Assembly: GCF_051257895.1 (NCBI RefSeq)
Contig: NZ_CP194331.1
Coordinates: forward strand, 1,860,001-1,924,000
Length of the DNA: 64,000 nucleotides
Direction: 5' to 3'
DNA from: Gallionella straubiae
GTDB taxonomy: Bacteria; Pseudomonadota; Gammaproteobacteria; Burkholderiales; Gallionellaceae
The translations under genes and the position numbers were made by a program. How positions within the stretch are numbered: the first letter of the stretch is position 1; every line of letters begins with the position of its first letter. Shown piece by piece: positions 1 through 8,404 of this stretch. Under the pieces are notes generated by a model. That model was not told where the DNA came from. It made no database searches and saw only the letters and a list, made by a program, of their open reading frames with translations.

Positions 1-441
1 GCAATGAGTGTTCAACCGAGCAACAAGGCTATCACTCAAGTGAGCCAGTACTCGCATAGGCCCTTGCAGATTTACCCAAGGCTGGCCGGTGAACGTATGC
101 AATCGAACAGGCACGCCGGCGAGTATGCCAGCAATTGCCGTCAGCAAGCCCGCCTTGGGATTTGTTGAATGAACAATGTCAAAGTGCTCTCGCCTGAATA
201 GCCTAAACAGCATCCAAAGCGCCCGGATGTCCTTGATAACGGAAATCGATCGTGCGATTTCAATGGTAATGATGCGGGGAGGTGATGCACCCAATCTTAG
301 CTTTTCCAACTCAGGTCCATCACTGGATATCACTGTAACTTCGATACCACTGCATACAATTGCATCCAACTGTGCAGGAAGCTGGGAAGCCACAAAGTAT
401 GGCGAGGCAGAAACACGGGCTAGCTTCATCTTTGTTGGCAT
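1..441 (-). CDS. Glycosyltransferase family 4, N-terminal part (cut by window edge)
   Basis: The frame is open from an ATG at 441 to the first base of the window and gives 147 residues without a stop, so the C-terminal half lies outside. The visible part looks like the N-terminal Rossmann domain of a GT-B fold transferase of the PglA/WbpL-associated GT4 type: a short hydrophobic start, HSTNPKAG at residues 91-98, a hydrophobic helix behind it, and TGQPW at 118-122. Such enzymes transfer an activated sugar to a lipid-linked glycan at the cytoplasmic membrane face. It is the last visible gene of the polysaccharide cluster, 63 bases after the polymerase. An internal ATG at 429 is an alternative start. 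The donor and acceptor sugars cannot be read from the sequence. Confidence 0.75.
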   Translation of the reverse strand, partial: MPTKMKLARVSASPYFVASQLPAQLDAIVCSGIEVTVISSDGPELEKLRLGASPPRIITIEIARSISVIKDIRALWMLFRLFRREHFDIVHSTNPKAGLLTAIAGILAGVPVRLHTFTGQPWVNLQGPMRVLAHLSDSLVARLNTHC

Positions 442-504
442 ATTCTCAAAATCATTTGTTTTCGATAGCTTATCGCCACGATGCTCCGCTTATTGGCGAT
501 ATGA

Positions 505-2109
505 TCACTTATTACCTCCTCTAATAGCAAAAGGGTGCGAACGCTTCATGCCATCAAGTGCCCAAAGTATCAGCAGAACCAAAATCAATGAGAACAAAGA
601 TCTCTGCAGCCCAACCAGCCAATCATCTAACCCCATAGCAGAATAAAACGAAAATATATTCAGCAGAATCCACGCTGAAAAATAGGGCACCAACCCACCT
701 TTGAACTTTTTGGATATGGCCATATACATCGACAGCAGAATAAAACCGGCCACGAACAAAGCAAACAATCCCATGCCCCATCCAAACATGCAGTACGCTA
801 CCCCCCATGAGGTCCATATGAAACTTTCGTAATACCCTGCTTTCAATAATTCAGCATCCCGTAATTTATAAACAAAAGGCCATAGAAGTGCGGTATTAAA
901 CGGCGCATCAGCAAAAACCACCCCGGGGAGAATTATGTTCGTTGCGCTTTTCAATGCATAAGGCAAGTTAATATTTCGTAACGCCATCTCCGGATCTGCC
1001 CCCAATACAACGGTCATGACTGCCGTATCAAAACCTGCTCCTAGCCGACTCAATATCGACCCTCCTATAGCACTTCCGGCAGAGCCTTGTTCACCAGCCG
1101 TTTCCGGCGGCTTAGTCAATGGCTTAGTCAATGGCTTAGTCAATGGCTTAGTCAATGGGCGATTTTCCGTTACAAAACCGTCGCGCTCGGCAAGCATAGC
1201 CGTTCTAGCTGCTGTAGCAATAGGAAAAGAAACTACACTTAATGCCGCAATAGTGAGAAAAAAAACAAAATAATTTCGTAGCCGTTCGCGAAAATTCCCG
1301 TAGAGAACGAGCATCGCTATCAACACCAATTGAAAAATTGCGACTCCCCCAGAACGTGAGCCAAGCATGACCATTACTATCATGAAAGCGGCAGCAAACA
1401 AAAGGATGGGCATATTGGTTTTACTACCACGCCCTCTTGCAGCCAGCATTGAGATCATAACAATTAAAAATGCATGCATACTGACAAACAGAACCGTAAC
1501 CACTCCTACAAACTTATGCTCGACACCATAATACATTTTCGATAGCACACTATTGCCAAGCCATAACGCTATGTAGAGCTGAACCACGCAAACAACAGTA
1601 AAGGCGAGGGCCAAATGGCTAGCTGGGTAAGTTTTTGTTGCAACGCCAACAACGCTCCATTTATTCAAGTGTTTTTTGAGGGCCATATATGCCAAAAAGA
1701 AGCCTGCGCAAAGTGCTGCAGTGCCCAGCACAATATAGACATACCCCAAATTTATCTGTTGCACTGTCAAGAATACGGTTAGCGGAAAACGCACTCTATC
1801 CGGGAAAAACAAGAATGAAAGAACACGTGGGAAAATGAAAATCAGAAAAAACACCACCAACAACGCATACGCAGGAAACAAGACCTCCTCACTCTTGAGC
1901 AACACGGATAGTAACAGTCCACAAGCAGTCAGCGTGACCAGAAGGGTTGTCATGTCATATAGTGCTCGCGGCCCGAGCAATACATAACCGACGATACTAA
2001 TAATGGCAACCGTGCCCAGCGCCGCCATTAACACCGATTTAAATGCAAACTCCTCATCCAAAACCCCAAGGTTCATTTTACCGAACTGAATCCTCAAAAA
2101 GTTCATCAT
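505..2109 (-). CDS. Wzy-like O-antigen/polysaccharide polymerase, multispanning membrane protein
   Basis: The 534-residue product is almost entirely hydrophobic, with roughly a dozen candidate membrane helices broken by one long hydrophilic loop (about residues 305-345). This is the pattern of oligosaccharide repeat-unit polymerases, which join lipid-linked repeat units on the periplasmic side. Sequence conservation in that family is very low, so the call rests on topology and on its place among glycosyltransferases and a possible flippase. The loop carries four tandem PLTK units (about residues 318-334) encoded by a perfect 12-bp repeat. It lies 9 bases downstream of the GT2 gene and is clearly co-transcribed. 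An O-antigen ligase (WaaL-like) is an alternative reading. Confidence 0.6.
   Translation of the reverse strand: MMNFLRIQFGKMNLGVLDEEFAFKSVLMAALGTVAIISIVGYVLLGPRALYDMTTLLVTLTACGLLLSVLLKSEEVLFPAYALLVVFFLIFIFPRVLSFLFFPDRVRFPLTVFLTVQQINLGYVYIVLGTAALCAGFFLAYMALKKHLNKWSVVGVATKTYPASHLALAFTVVCVVQLYIALWLGNSVLSKMYYGVEHKFVGVVTVLFVSMHAFLIVMISMLAARGRGSKTNMPILLFAAAFMIVMVMLGSRSGGVAIFQLVLIAMLVLYGNFRERLRNYFVFFLTIAALSVVSFPIATAARTAMLAERDGFVTENRPLTKPLTKPLTKPLTKPPETAGEQGSAGSAIGGSILSRLGAGFDTAVMTVVLGADPEMALRNINLPYALKSATNIILPGVVFADAPFNTALLWPFVYKLRDAELLKAGYYESFIWTSWGVAYCMFGWGMGLFALFVAGFILLSMYMAISKKFKGGLVPYFSAWILLNIFSFYSAMGLDDWLVGLQRSLFSLILVLLILWALDGMKRSHPFAIRGGNK
1109..1156. repeat. Four perfect 12-bp tandem repeats inside the polymerase gene
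   Basis: The unit ggcttagtcaat occurs four times head to tail (1109-1120, 1121-1132, 1133-1144, 1145-1156). On the coding strand each unit encodes Pro-Leu-Thr-Lys. As 12 is a multiple of three, gain or loss of a unit by strand slippage would change loop length without breaking the reading frame. Confidence 0.95.
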
Positions 2110-2118
2110 CCTTTTTTG

Positions 2119-3069
2119 TCACCCCCTTATTCGCTTCACATATCCATCTAGGCTAGCATGCAACTTGGAAGCATCTATTACAAGAGCAACAATGGGAGCC
2201 CATAGCAATGAAGATGTCTGCCCATCCCACCATTTTCTTTGCTTGCTACGCCGAACTGGATCAACCATACCGCGCAAAACCACATAAACCAATACACTCC
2301 AGGCCGCTATCTGCAGCGATATGGACAGCATAATCAGCCATCCAACAACAACAACCAGTTGCAATAAATCGTACTTGACGCCGATTCCCGCTTTGATGAC
2401 ATGGCTCTTGTACAGATACCACTTTCTGGCAATGGCAGGGATTGAATCTGGGAAAACGCGGTAATGAACCCGCGCCTGTAAACACACCACCTTGGGGCCA
2501 GACCAGGATTCCAGCAAGGCCATCCACTTGACGTCCTCGGCCGCACGAAGCTGTTCCTCGAACATCCCCGTTTTTAGAAAGGCGCTGCGTTGGAAGAGAG
2601 ACGCAGGCAATACGGGGTGTTCGCTCCCCAGTCCATAACTGAGCGCACAGGCTGCCTTGGCGATCGCACCCTCTGCGAAGAAATCGCACAAGCCAAAAAC
2701 GGCTGGCGCGCCCGTTTGGCCTGCACAAGCCAACAGCCGTTCCAGCCAGTCGGGCTCCGGGTAGATGCCACAATCGATGAAGGCGATCCACTCGCAGGTG
2801 GTGATACCAACCCCAATGTTGCGGTTGTGCCCTGGATATCCGCCTGGATTCACTTCGACCCGACAAGCGCCATCCGGCCAACCCTGCTCCTGCCACCAGG
2901 CGGAGATGACGCTCAGGCTGGCATCGGTCGAACCGGCGTCGACAAAGACGATCTCATCCGGGAGCCGGGTCTGGCCCTGTATTGCGCTCAGCAACGGCGG
3001 CAAGGTGGCCGCCTCGTTCAGTATCGGGATGACGAGCGCGACGCGTTCACCTGACTGCGGCTCACTCAT
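2119..3069 (-). CDS. Glycosyltransferase family 2 with C-terminal membrane segments
   Basis: A GT-A fold transferase of 316 residues. The N-terminus has the family pattern IPILNEAATL (residues 14-23) and VDAGSTDAS (about 43-51). An acidic position in DCGIYPEPDW near residue 99 stands where the metal/donor-binding motif is expected. Two hydrophobic stretches near residues 232-270 probably anchor it in the inner membrane. The stop overlaps nothing downstream (9 bases to the polymerase), while its ATG overlaps the stop of the upstream DUF218 gene by four bases (ATGA), so translation is probably coupled. The sugar specificity is unknown. Confidence 0.8.
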   Translation of the reverse strand: MSEPQSGERVALVIPILNEAATLPPLLSAIQGQTRLPDEIVFVDAGSTDASLSVISAWWQEQGWPDGACRVEVNPGGYPGHNRNIGVGITTCEWIAFIDCGIYPEPDWLERLLACAGQTGAPAVFGLCDFFAEGAIAKAACALSYGLGSEHPVLPASLFQRSAFLKTGMFEEQLRAAEDVKWMALLESWSGPKVVCLQARVHYRVFPDSIPAIARKWYLYKSHVIKAGIGVKYDLLQLVVVVGWLIMLSISLQIAAWSVLVYVVLRGMVDPVRRSKQRKWWDGQTSSLLWAPIVALVIDASKLHASLDGYVKRIRG

Positions 3070-3701
3070 TGCTTGCCCTCATGACTCAAAAAAGCACCTC
3101 CCAGCAGGTAGTACGCTATTTTTGCGCTCTCCAGCAGAACATTGCGCGCAGCCCCCTGGTCGTTCCACCATTGCTCCGGGAACTTCTCATAGACGTTGCC
3201 GACGACGTGCAATTCCGCAGGCACATCGCCCAATATCTTGCGAAAGATCATGCCTGTGCGGCGTACATGGTATGGCGAAGTAACGACCATTATCCGCAGC
3301 GATTTGCCTGAGATCTCGTCGCGCACGGCCAGCGCCTCTTCGAAAGTGCTGCGCGCACCCGTCCCGATGACACGAATATGCTCAAGCGGGACACCCTTGC
3401 GCTGCAATACCTGGATATTGATGTCTTCCTCTGCGGGCAAATTCATCCCCAGATCATCCAGCATGCGCTGCCCAGCCTCCCGCTCCGGACTGCTCACCAG
3501 AACCAGCGGAGCAAAGTTCTGACGATACAGGTCCGCAGCATAGAAAGCGCGCTCCACCGAACCGGCCAGCACCACGATGACATCGGACTTTGCGGGCGCT
3601 TCCGGATCCCGCAACCATGCCGCCGCGCCCGCCAAGAAACTCACCACTAGCGCGAGCAGCAGCAGATGGATGGCCGCAATAACGAGCAGGCAACGCTTCA
3701 T
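3066..3701 (-). CDS. DUF218/YdcF-like membrane-anchored protein
   Basis: The product has 211 residues, an N-terminal hydrophobic signal-anchor (about residues 4-26) and a DUF218 (ElyC/SanA/YdcF) domain. Visible family signatures are DVIVVLAGSVERA after the anchor, a GTGARSTFEEA segment and VVTSPYHVRR. Members act in envelope polysaccharide metabolism, but the biochemistry is poorly defined. The ATG at 3701 was chosen because it overlaps the stop of the deacetylase gene in an ATGA. A longer frame to 3863 would run deep into that gene. The short hydrophilic C-terminus and location suggest a periplasmic role in assembling the same glycan. Confidence 0.75.
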   Translation of the reverse strand: MKRCLLVIAAIHLLLLALVVSFLAGAAAWLRDPEAPAKSDVIVVLAGSVERAFYAADLYRQNFAPLVLVSSPEREAGQRMLDDLGMNLPAEEDINIQVLQRKGVPLEHIRVIGTGARSTFEEALAVRDEISGKSLRIMVVTSPYHVRRTGMIFRKILGDVPAELHVVGNVYEKFPEQWWNDQGAARNVLLESAKIAYYLLGGAFLSHEGKQ

Positions 3702-4486
3702 GGCACTCTCATACCCACAGGTTGTGGCTGCAGTCGACCATACCAATCCCAGCAACCAGCCAGTTTCCTCCTGAGGGAACGTTCGCCGTCCTGAGCGAAT
3801 ATCGTGGTGCGCGCCAGCAGCAAGGGATCGCAAGTTGAACGGTTGATGCCGATATGACTGCATCCTGCATGATCGTATCCGGCAGCCTCGACCGCATCGC
3901 GTACGCGCCGATCTACCGAACCATGGGGATAGGACATCGTCGTCACCGCACGCCCCGTCAGATCCTCCAGATAGGCCCTGCTATCAGCCAGTTCTCTGGC
4001 GAGAGAATGATCATCGCAGCCTGCGAGCGGCACGTGCGTATCCCCATGGGCACCGATAGTCGCACCCGGCAGCGCTGCCAGTTCGCGGACTTCCTCCGGT
4101 GACAGGAAGTCCGGATGCCGGTCTCGTACGAATCGAGTCGCCACAAATACCGCGAACGGCATGCCGCGCGCCAGCAGAATGGGCGCCGCAACCCGCAAAT
4201 TATCCCGGTAGCCGTCATCAAAGGTGATGGCCACTTTCGCACTGTCCGCCTCACAGGCGGCCTGGGTGACAGGGGACACGGTGAGCCCGGCGGTCTGGTT
4301 CAATATCTCCATATGCCGTGCGAAACGTTCGGCAGTGATGTTGTAATAGCCGAGATGGTCATTGTCAGCCCGACCGCCCACTGCGTGGTACATCAATATG
4401 CGCAGGCCATTCTGGGGCACGCGGCAAGCCCCGCTCAATGCGACCAACTCGGTGAGGAATCGATGACCGAACTGAGCCAGGCTCAA
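3698..4486 (-). CDS. Polysaccharide deacetylase (NodB-like, CE4)
   Basis: The NodB-homology pattern is complete in this 262-residue protein. ILMYHAVGG precedes the domain, TFDDGY (residues 88-93) carries the catalytic base and metal aspartates, HGDTH (147-151) gives the two metal-binding histidines, and SYPHG (185-189) is motif 3. These enzymes remove N-acetyl (or O-acetyl) groups from amino-sugar polymers with a divalent metal ion. No signal peptide is evident, so it may act on a cytoplasmic or membrane-bound intermediate. It overlaps its neighbours on both sides by four bases, in one translationally coupled block with the FemAB-like gene upstream and the DUF218 gene downstream. Confidence 0.85.
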   Translation of the reverse strand: MSLAQFGHRFLTELVALSGACRVPQNGLRILMYHAVGGRADNDHLGYYNITAERFARHMEILNQTAGLTVSPVTQAACEADSAKVAITFDDGYRDNLRVAAPILLARGMPFAVFVATRFVRDRHPDFLSPEEVRELAALPGATIGAHGDTHVPLAGCDDHSLARELADSRAYLEDLTGRAVTTMSYPHGSVDRRVRDAVEAAGYDHAGCSHIGINRSTCDPLLLARTTIFAQDGERSLRRKLAGCWDWYGRLQPQPVGMRVP

Positions 4487-5511
4487 ACCCGCCCCCCGCG
4501 CTTCCGTATTGCGAAATTAAGCGCCGATTGGATCAATCTGGAACTCGCGGATTCCCATTCGCCGACATATTCGGTTATTTGACCGCCGAAGCCGCATTTG
4601 AAATGATTCACGCCACTCGCAGATTTATTGACCGGGTCGATTCCGCCAAAATCAAAACAGGATATCCCACGCTCGCGCAATCGCTGAATCAATTGTTCGA
4701 CCATCGCATAGGCCGCGCTGACATCCCGTCCTTTCTCGCCTGTCGATGCCACCATATAGAACGCCTTCTTTCCAAAGAGCAGAACCAGGCAAGAAGTCAG
4801 CGGTGTCTCGTTCAAGCACCCATTGACTATCAGGACATGGTCGCCCAATGCGTTCCTCATACGCTCAAGCTCTTCATAACTCGTCGCAATCGATCCAAGT
4901 TGTTTGGCCTGAACCATCTCGCGATGGAGCGCCGCCAGCTCACGCAATTGCTGGTCGCCATTACCGACCGACCAGCTGATACCGGCTTCGGCAGCCTTCT
5001 TCGTATAGTAACGATGCTTGGACGTCATCTGCTTCCGGAATGCCGCCTCATCCAGCGAACCCAGATCCATCCGGATACTGAAACCGCTGTTGAGCCTAGC
5101 GGCCGGCCTGTGACATACCTTGCTGATATCGTAGACCAGCGCTGAATCATGGGGCGAATGGCTCTGAAAACGGATCAGTGCGCGCGGATGGCTTTTATCC
5201 AGCACCTCCAGCAACTCCCGCAACAACTCGCTCGCCTGGATCTGACTCTTGCTTGGGAAGACCAACGCCGGACCGCCAGCAGCCCATAACAACCCGATAC
5301 CCAACGGCAATCTCTTCAGGAGGAACTGGGCCATTCCCTGAACGCGCCCATCCTTATCCCGACACCAGTAGCGCAGGGGCTCCCATCCCGCAGCTCTCTT
5401 ATATTCCCCCCAGCCATGGGACTGAAAAACCGTATGGTCATCGGCCAGTGCCAGATTCTCATCCCACTGCGCCGCCGCAACTATCTCAGAACAACATTCC
5501 CAACCAGACAT
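4483..5511 (-). CDS. FemAB/GNAT-like acyltransferase
   Basis: The 342-residue protein resembles the FemAB-like, double-GNAT family found in exopolysaccharide clusters (relatives of the lipid II amino-acid transferases). Recognisable pieces are the N-terminal FQSHGWGEYKRAAGW, a central MTSKHRYYTKKAAEAG and the C-terminal GISCFDFGGID followed by FKCGFGG. Such proteins transfer an acyl or aminoacyl group to an amino sugar, but the donor here cannot be told. A second relative is encoded at 33423-34445, and both sit near an atypical DegT-like protein. The stop overlaps the deacetylase start (ATGA). A purine-rich stretch precedes the ATG at 5511. Confidence 0.7.
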   Translation of the reverse strand: MSGWECCSEIVAAAQWDENLALADDHTVFQSHGWGEYKRAAGWEPLRYWCRDKDGRVQGMAQFLLKRLPLGIGLLWAAGGPALVFPSKSQIQASELLRELLEVLDKSHPRALIRFQSHSPHDSALVYDISKVCHRPAARLNSGFSIRMDLGSLDEAAFRKQMTSKHRYYTKKAAEAGISWSVGNGDQQLRELAALHREMVQAKQLGSIATSYEELERMRNALGDHVLIVNGCLNETPLTSCLVLLFGKKAFYMVASTGEKGRDVSAAYAMVEQLIQRLRERGISCFDFGGIDPVNKSASGVNHFKCGFGGQITEYVGEWESASSRLIQSALNFAIRKRGGRV

Positions 5512-5554
5512 ATAAATGAACCATCAAGATACTAAAGTTGAATTATCAGCCGTA

Positions 5555-6343
5555 TCACCTGACCATGATGTAGACATATCGCTGTTTTTTCCCCAAGGCA
5601 AAACTTATCATCCCCTGCATCATGACCAAGAATCCATTAAGCGACTGTTTATAACAAACTTTGCCGAGACGCCTAAAAATAGCATCGTGTATGAGCACTC
5701 GTCTCTCGACAACCGAATAACCCTCATTCAACAATCGACTTCTAGCCGCAATCCAATTGGTACAAATACCTTTGCTCAAGCACACCATTGAAAGAACGAC
5801 CGCTCCTCCAGGTTTTAGTTTGGACAGATAACCCTTGAGGCAATTGATCTGAAAATCGAGGTCATTCGTTCTCGTAAAGGGATAGAACTCTCGCCCATGA
5901 ATCACATCTATCGAATCACCCGTGATATTGGACAACTCATCTGCAGGCTGGCATAGAAAGTAACATTTCGGGTAGTCCCTGCGCGCGACGTCGACCCCGG
6001 TTTCTGAAATATCAATCCCTGTTACTTTTTCCACACCAGAGACGTTCCGAATATGTTCAGGGATGATCCCAATTGCGCAACCCAGATCCATGACGTTCCC
6101 TCGGAATCCCACCCCCAACATTCCCATGAGCGCATTAACGTTTGTGACGTACTCGGATGCCAGAACATCTTCGGATACTGCATGGTGCTTGATTAGATCC
6201 CGGTTGGCACCTGTCTTATATGCGTAGTATGCCGAATAATCGTTTTCGGAACTCAATTCTCCAGCCTGTGCACGCTTTATAGCCTCTTCCTCGGTTTTTT
6301 TGAGCTCCTCTGGCCTTGCCCAAGCCGCATCTTCCATAGTCAT
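5555..6343 (-). CDS. Class I SAM-dependent methyltransferase
   Basis: The product (262 residues from the chosen start) has the methyltransferase motif I DLGCAIG at about residues 86-92, followed by the acidic GIDISETG loop and the DVIHGREFYPF motif IV region. The ATG at 6343 was chosen because GGGAGAG lies four bases upstream. The open frame itself continues to 6379 without a ribosome site. It presumably methylates a sugar of the glycan. It stands between the FemAB-like and DegT-like genes, with short gaps (43 and 81 bases) on either side. The acceptor is unknown. Confidence 0.75.
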   Translation of the reverse strand: MTMEDAAWARPEELKKTEEEAIKRAQAGELSSENDYSAYYAYKTGANRDLIKHHAVSEDVLASEYVTNVNALMGMLGVGFRGNVMDLGCAIGIIPEHIRNVSGVEKVTGIDISETGVDVARRDYPKCYFLCQPADELSNITGDSIDVIHGREFYPFTRTNDLDFQINCLKGYLSKLKPGGAVVLSMVCLSKGICTNWIAARSRLLNEGYSVVERRVLIHDAIFRRLGKVCYKQSLNGFLVMMQGMISFALGKKQRYVYIMVR

Positions 6344-6424
6344 ATTACTCTCCCTCATTGTCAGAATCCCGGTTGCCAAGTCCGAACCCTCGGCGAGGGC
6401 GTAATTATCTGGGGTATCCTAGAA

Positions 6425-7498
6425 TCACCAAATAAAGTTAATCACCCAGACGTCTTGGTACCGTTCGACCGATTTTTTCTGGATTTCCAACGGCAATTCC
6501 GGCCAAAGATAACAGTCCAGATATTGCTTCCTTAATGCTCGCCTTATAGCCTCGATTCGCTCCGGTGGCGCACGAAAGGGGAAACAGTAAGGAACAACAT
6601 GTTCCGGCAGACGTGGAAAGACCGGGATCCCGCCATAATCACCCACAAGCTCTTGAGACCCGAGATACAGGCGTCTTCGTCTTGAAATCTCACCCTCCAC
6701 ATCCAGTGATTTCAAGGCTTGCAGTAAGCTCGCATCCGGTTCAGGCCGCCCCGGCAACTCTAACTCTTCCTCGACTCCCGACCTTACATAATCGCTGCCT
6801 GTACGCAACTTGCGGACCCCCCTGTCCAGACTGATCAATGCATATAACAGCCCGGCCATATTCCATCGGGGCAACTGCCTCAGGAATCCCTTTATTCGGA
6901 AGATCCGAGATCTTGCATAGTGCACAAAAGGCAGCTGCGCTTTAAGGGTGCTGACTGTGTCAGGTTGGTTGACTACGAGCCCGCTGCCATTTACGAGCGG
7001 CATGGACTTCCTGAAGCTGAAAATACCCACGCATCCGCGCATCCCAAGATATTCACCACCTTCATCCTGACTCAGAAAGCCGTGCGCATTATCCTCGATC
7101 AATACCGCGCCACTCTTGTAGCAATAAGCTGCGAATGGCGCCAGTGCCTGAGGAAAGCCAAAATAATTGATTGCAAGGACTGCTCGCGCTTTCGGCAAAA
7201 CCTCCGGGGGAACAGCGAGTTCCATATTCAGCCCCACAGGATAGTACTCCACCCTCGCCCCACAGGCATTCACAGCGGACAGCGTTTCGCCGCATATATA
7301 TTCGGGAAGAAGCACCACATCATCTTTTCTGACGCCGGCCAGAATCAATGCTTCAAAGAGCGCATGTCGTCCGTAGGCAAAGAACCTGAAATCCCTGCCT
7401 CGCAGCGGAGGAGGTAATTCACCCGGCTGAGGCAGGGGGCGACACCCGCCATACAGGAGTCCGGCCAGCTTCTTCACCTCCTCATCACCTTGGGTCAA
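6425..7498 (-). CDS. Atypical DegT/DnrJ/EryC1-like PLP-fold protein
   Basis: The 357-residue protein keeps the outline of the DegT/AHBA-type aminotransferase fold: YGRHALFEAL at residues 42-51, LLPEYICGET at 63-72, the cofactor-binding IEDNAHG at 134-140 and a lysine at 164 in FSFRKS, where the PLP Schiff base lysine is expected. The surroundings differ from true sugar aminotransferases such as the WecE-like and LegC-like proteins of this window, so substrate and even activity are open. A second relative (32404-33426) shares the same RKS motif and LP-Y-C pattern. Its ATG overlaps the stop of the GT2 gene by four bases. Confidence 0.6.
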   Translation of the reverse strand: MTQGDEEVKKLAGLLYGGCRPLPQPGELPPPLRGRDFRFFAYGRHALFEALILAGVRKDDVVLLPEYICGETLSAVNACGARVEYYPVGLNMELAVPPEVLPKARAVLAINYFGFPQALAPFAAYCYKSGAVLIEDNAHGFLSQDEGGEYLGMRGCVGIFSFRKSMPLVNGSGLVVNQPDTVSTLKAQLPFVHYARSRIFRIKGFLRQLPRWNMAGLLYALISLDRGVRKLRTGSDYVRSGVEEELELPGRPEPDASLLQALKSLDVEGEISRRRRLYLGSQELVGDYGGIPVFPRLPEHVVPYCFPFRAPPERIEAIRRALRKQYLDCYLWPELPLEIQKKSVERYQDVWVINFIW

Positions 7499-8403
7499 CT
7501 AACCCCACGTGGCTTGAGAAATCCCAGTAGCCCTATCAAAGCTGCGGCATACTGTTTCGGTATGAACGGATATCTCAGCCACGACCGGAGAAGCAGCTTC
7601 ATTCCACTGACATGATCGCCCTCGGCCTGCATCCCTCGCGCCGCCGTATAGTAAGCAAGGGCAAAGCGTCTTTGCATCTTCAGACGCGTCGCTATGCCAT
7701 CATCGCGGATCTCTGAAAAATGCTTCCGAAGCACCGCCAGTTCGGCGCCGAGATTGCGCATTACCGCCTTGCTTTGATTCCCGCCATGCAAACGGTACTC
7801 ACCCAGGACCTCCTCAATCAGCACAAAGGAACAACCTTTTTTTGCCAGGCGCAGCCAAAGCTCATAATCCTCCGCCGTGACCATCTGCGAATCCTCACTG
7901 AAACCTCCTGCTTTATCCAGAGCCGATTTCCGCACGACGATAGCCGAAGTCGACAGGCAATTCCCGTCATAGAGCAGGGAAAGATAGCATGTCCTCAATT
8001 GCGGACCATACATCACGACACGTGGCGGCGCATTTTCCTTTACCCAAGCCTCGGCATGGCACACGACATCCACCTGATCGCCTATTACATCCATACATCG
8101 TTGCAGCTTCTCGCGATACCAGACATCATCCGAATCCAGAAAGGCAATCGTCTTGCCGGTCGCCAGACCTATGCCATGATTTCTTGATGCCGCAATCACG
8201 CCATGATTGCGAAAGTTGACCAGCCTGATTCGCGGGTCATTGAACGAAGCAACAATTTGAACCGTATCATCTTCAGAATAGTTGTTGACGACCACTGCCT
8301 CCCAGTCCGCAAAGGTCTGATTGATGACGGACTGAAGGGCCGCCCTCAGGAACTGTGCATGATTGTATGTCGGGATGATTACCGAGACTGCCGGACTGAT
8401 CAT
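7495..8403 (-). CDS. Glycosyltransferase family 2
   Basis: A typical GT2 catalytic domain fills the N-terminal two thirds of this 302-residue protein: SVIIPTYNHAQFL at residues 7-19, the VNNYSEDDT donor loop near 39-47, and DSDDVW at 90-95 as the DXD-like metal site. ETxRW-like features are not obvious, but EDYELWLRL near residue 180 fits the usual catalytic-base helix. No membrane helix is apparent, so it is a peripheral cytoplasmic enzyme. Only one base separates it from the reductase gene upstream and it overlaps the DegT-like gene downstream. Specificity is unknown. Confidence 0.85.
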   Translation of the reverse strand: MISPAVSVIIPTYNHAQFLRAALQSVINQTFADWEAVVVNNYSEDDTVQIVASFNDPRIRLVNFRNHGVIAASRNHGIGLATGKTIAFLDSDDVWYREKLQRCMDVIGDQVDVVCHAEAWVKENAPPRVVMYGPQLRTCYLSLLYDGNCLSTSAIVVRKSALDKAGGFSEDSQMVTAEDYELWLRLAKKGCSFVLIEEVLGEYRLHGGNQSKAVMRNLGAELAVLRKHFSEIRDDGIATRLKMQRRFALAYYTAARGMQAEGDHVSGMKLLLRSWLRYPFIPKQYAAALIGLLGFLKPRGVS

Positions 8404-8404
8404 G

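Noticed and set aside
1109..1156. Short tandem repeats as a CRISPR array
   Set aside because: Units are 12 bp, contiguous, without spacers, and in frame inside a gene.
3702..3863. Longer start of the DUF218 gene
   Set aside because: It would overlap the deacetylase gene by more than 160 bases, and the ATGA overlap at 3698-3701 gives a normal signal anchor.
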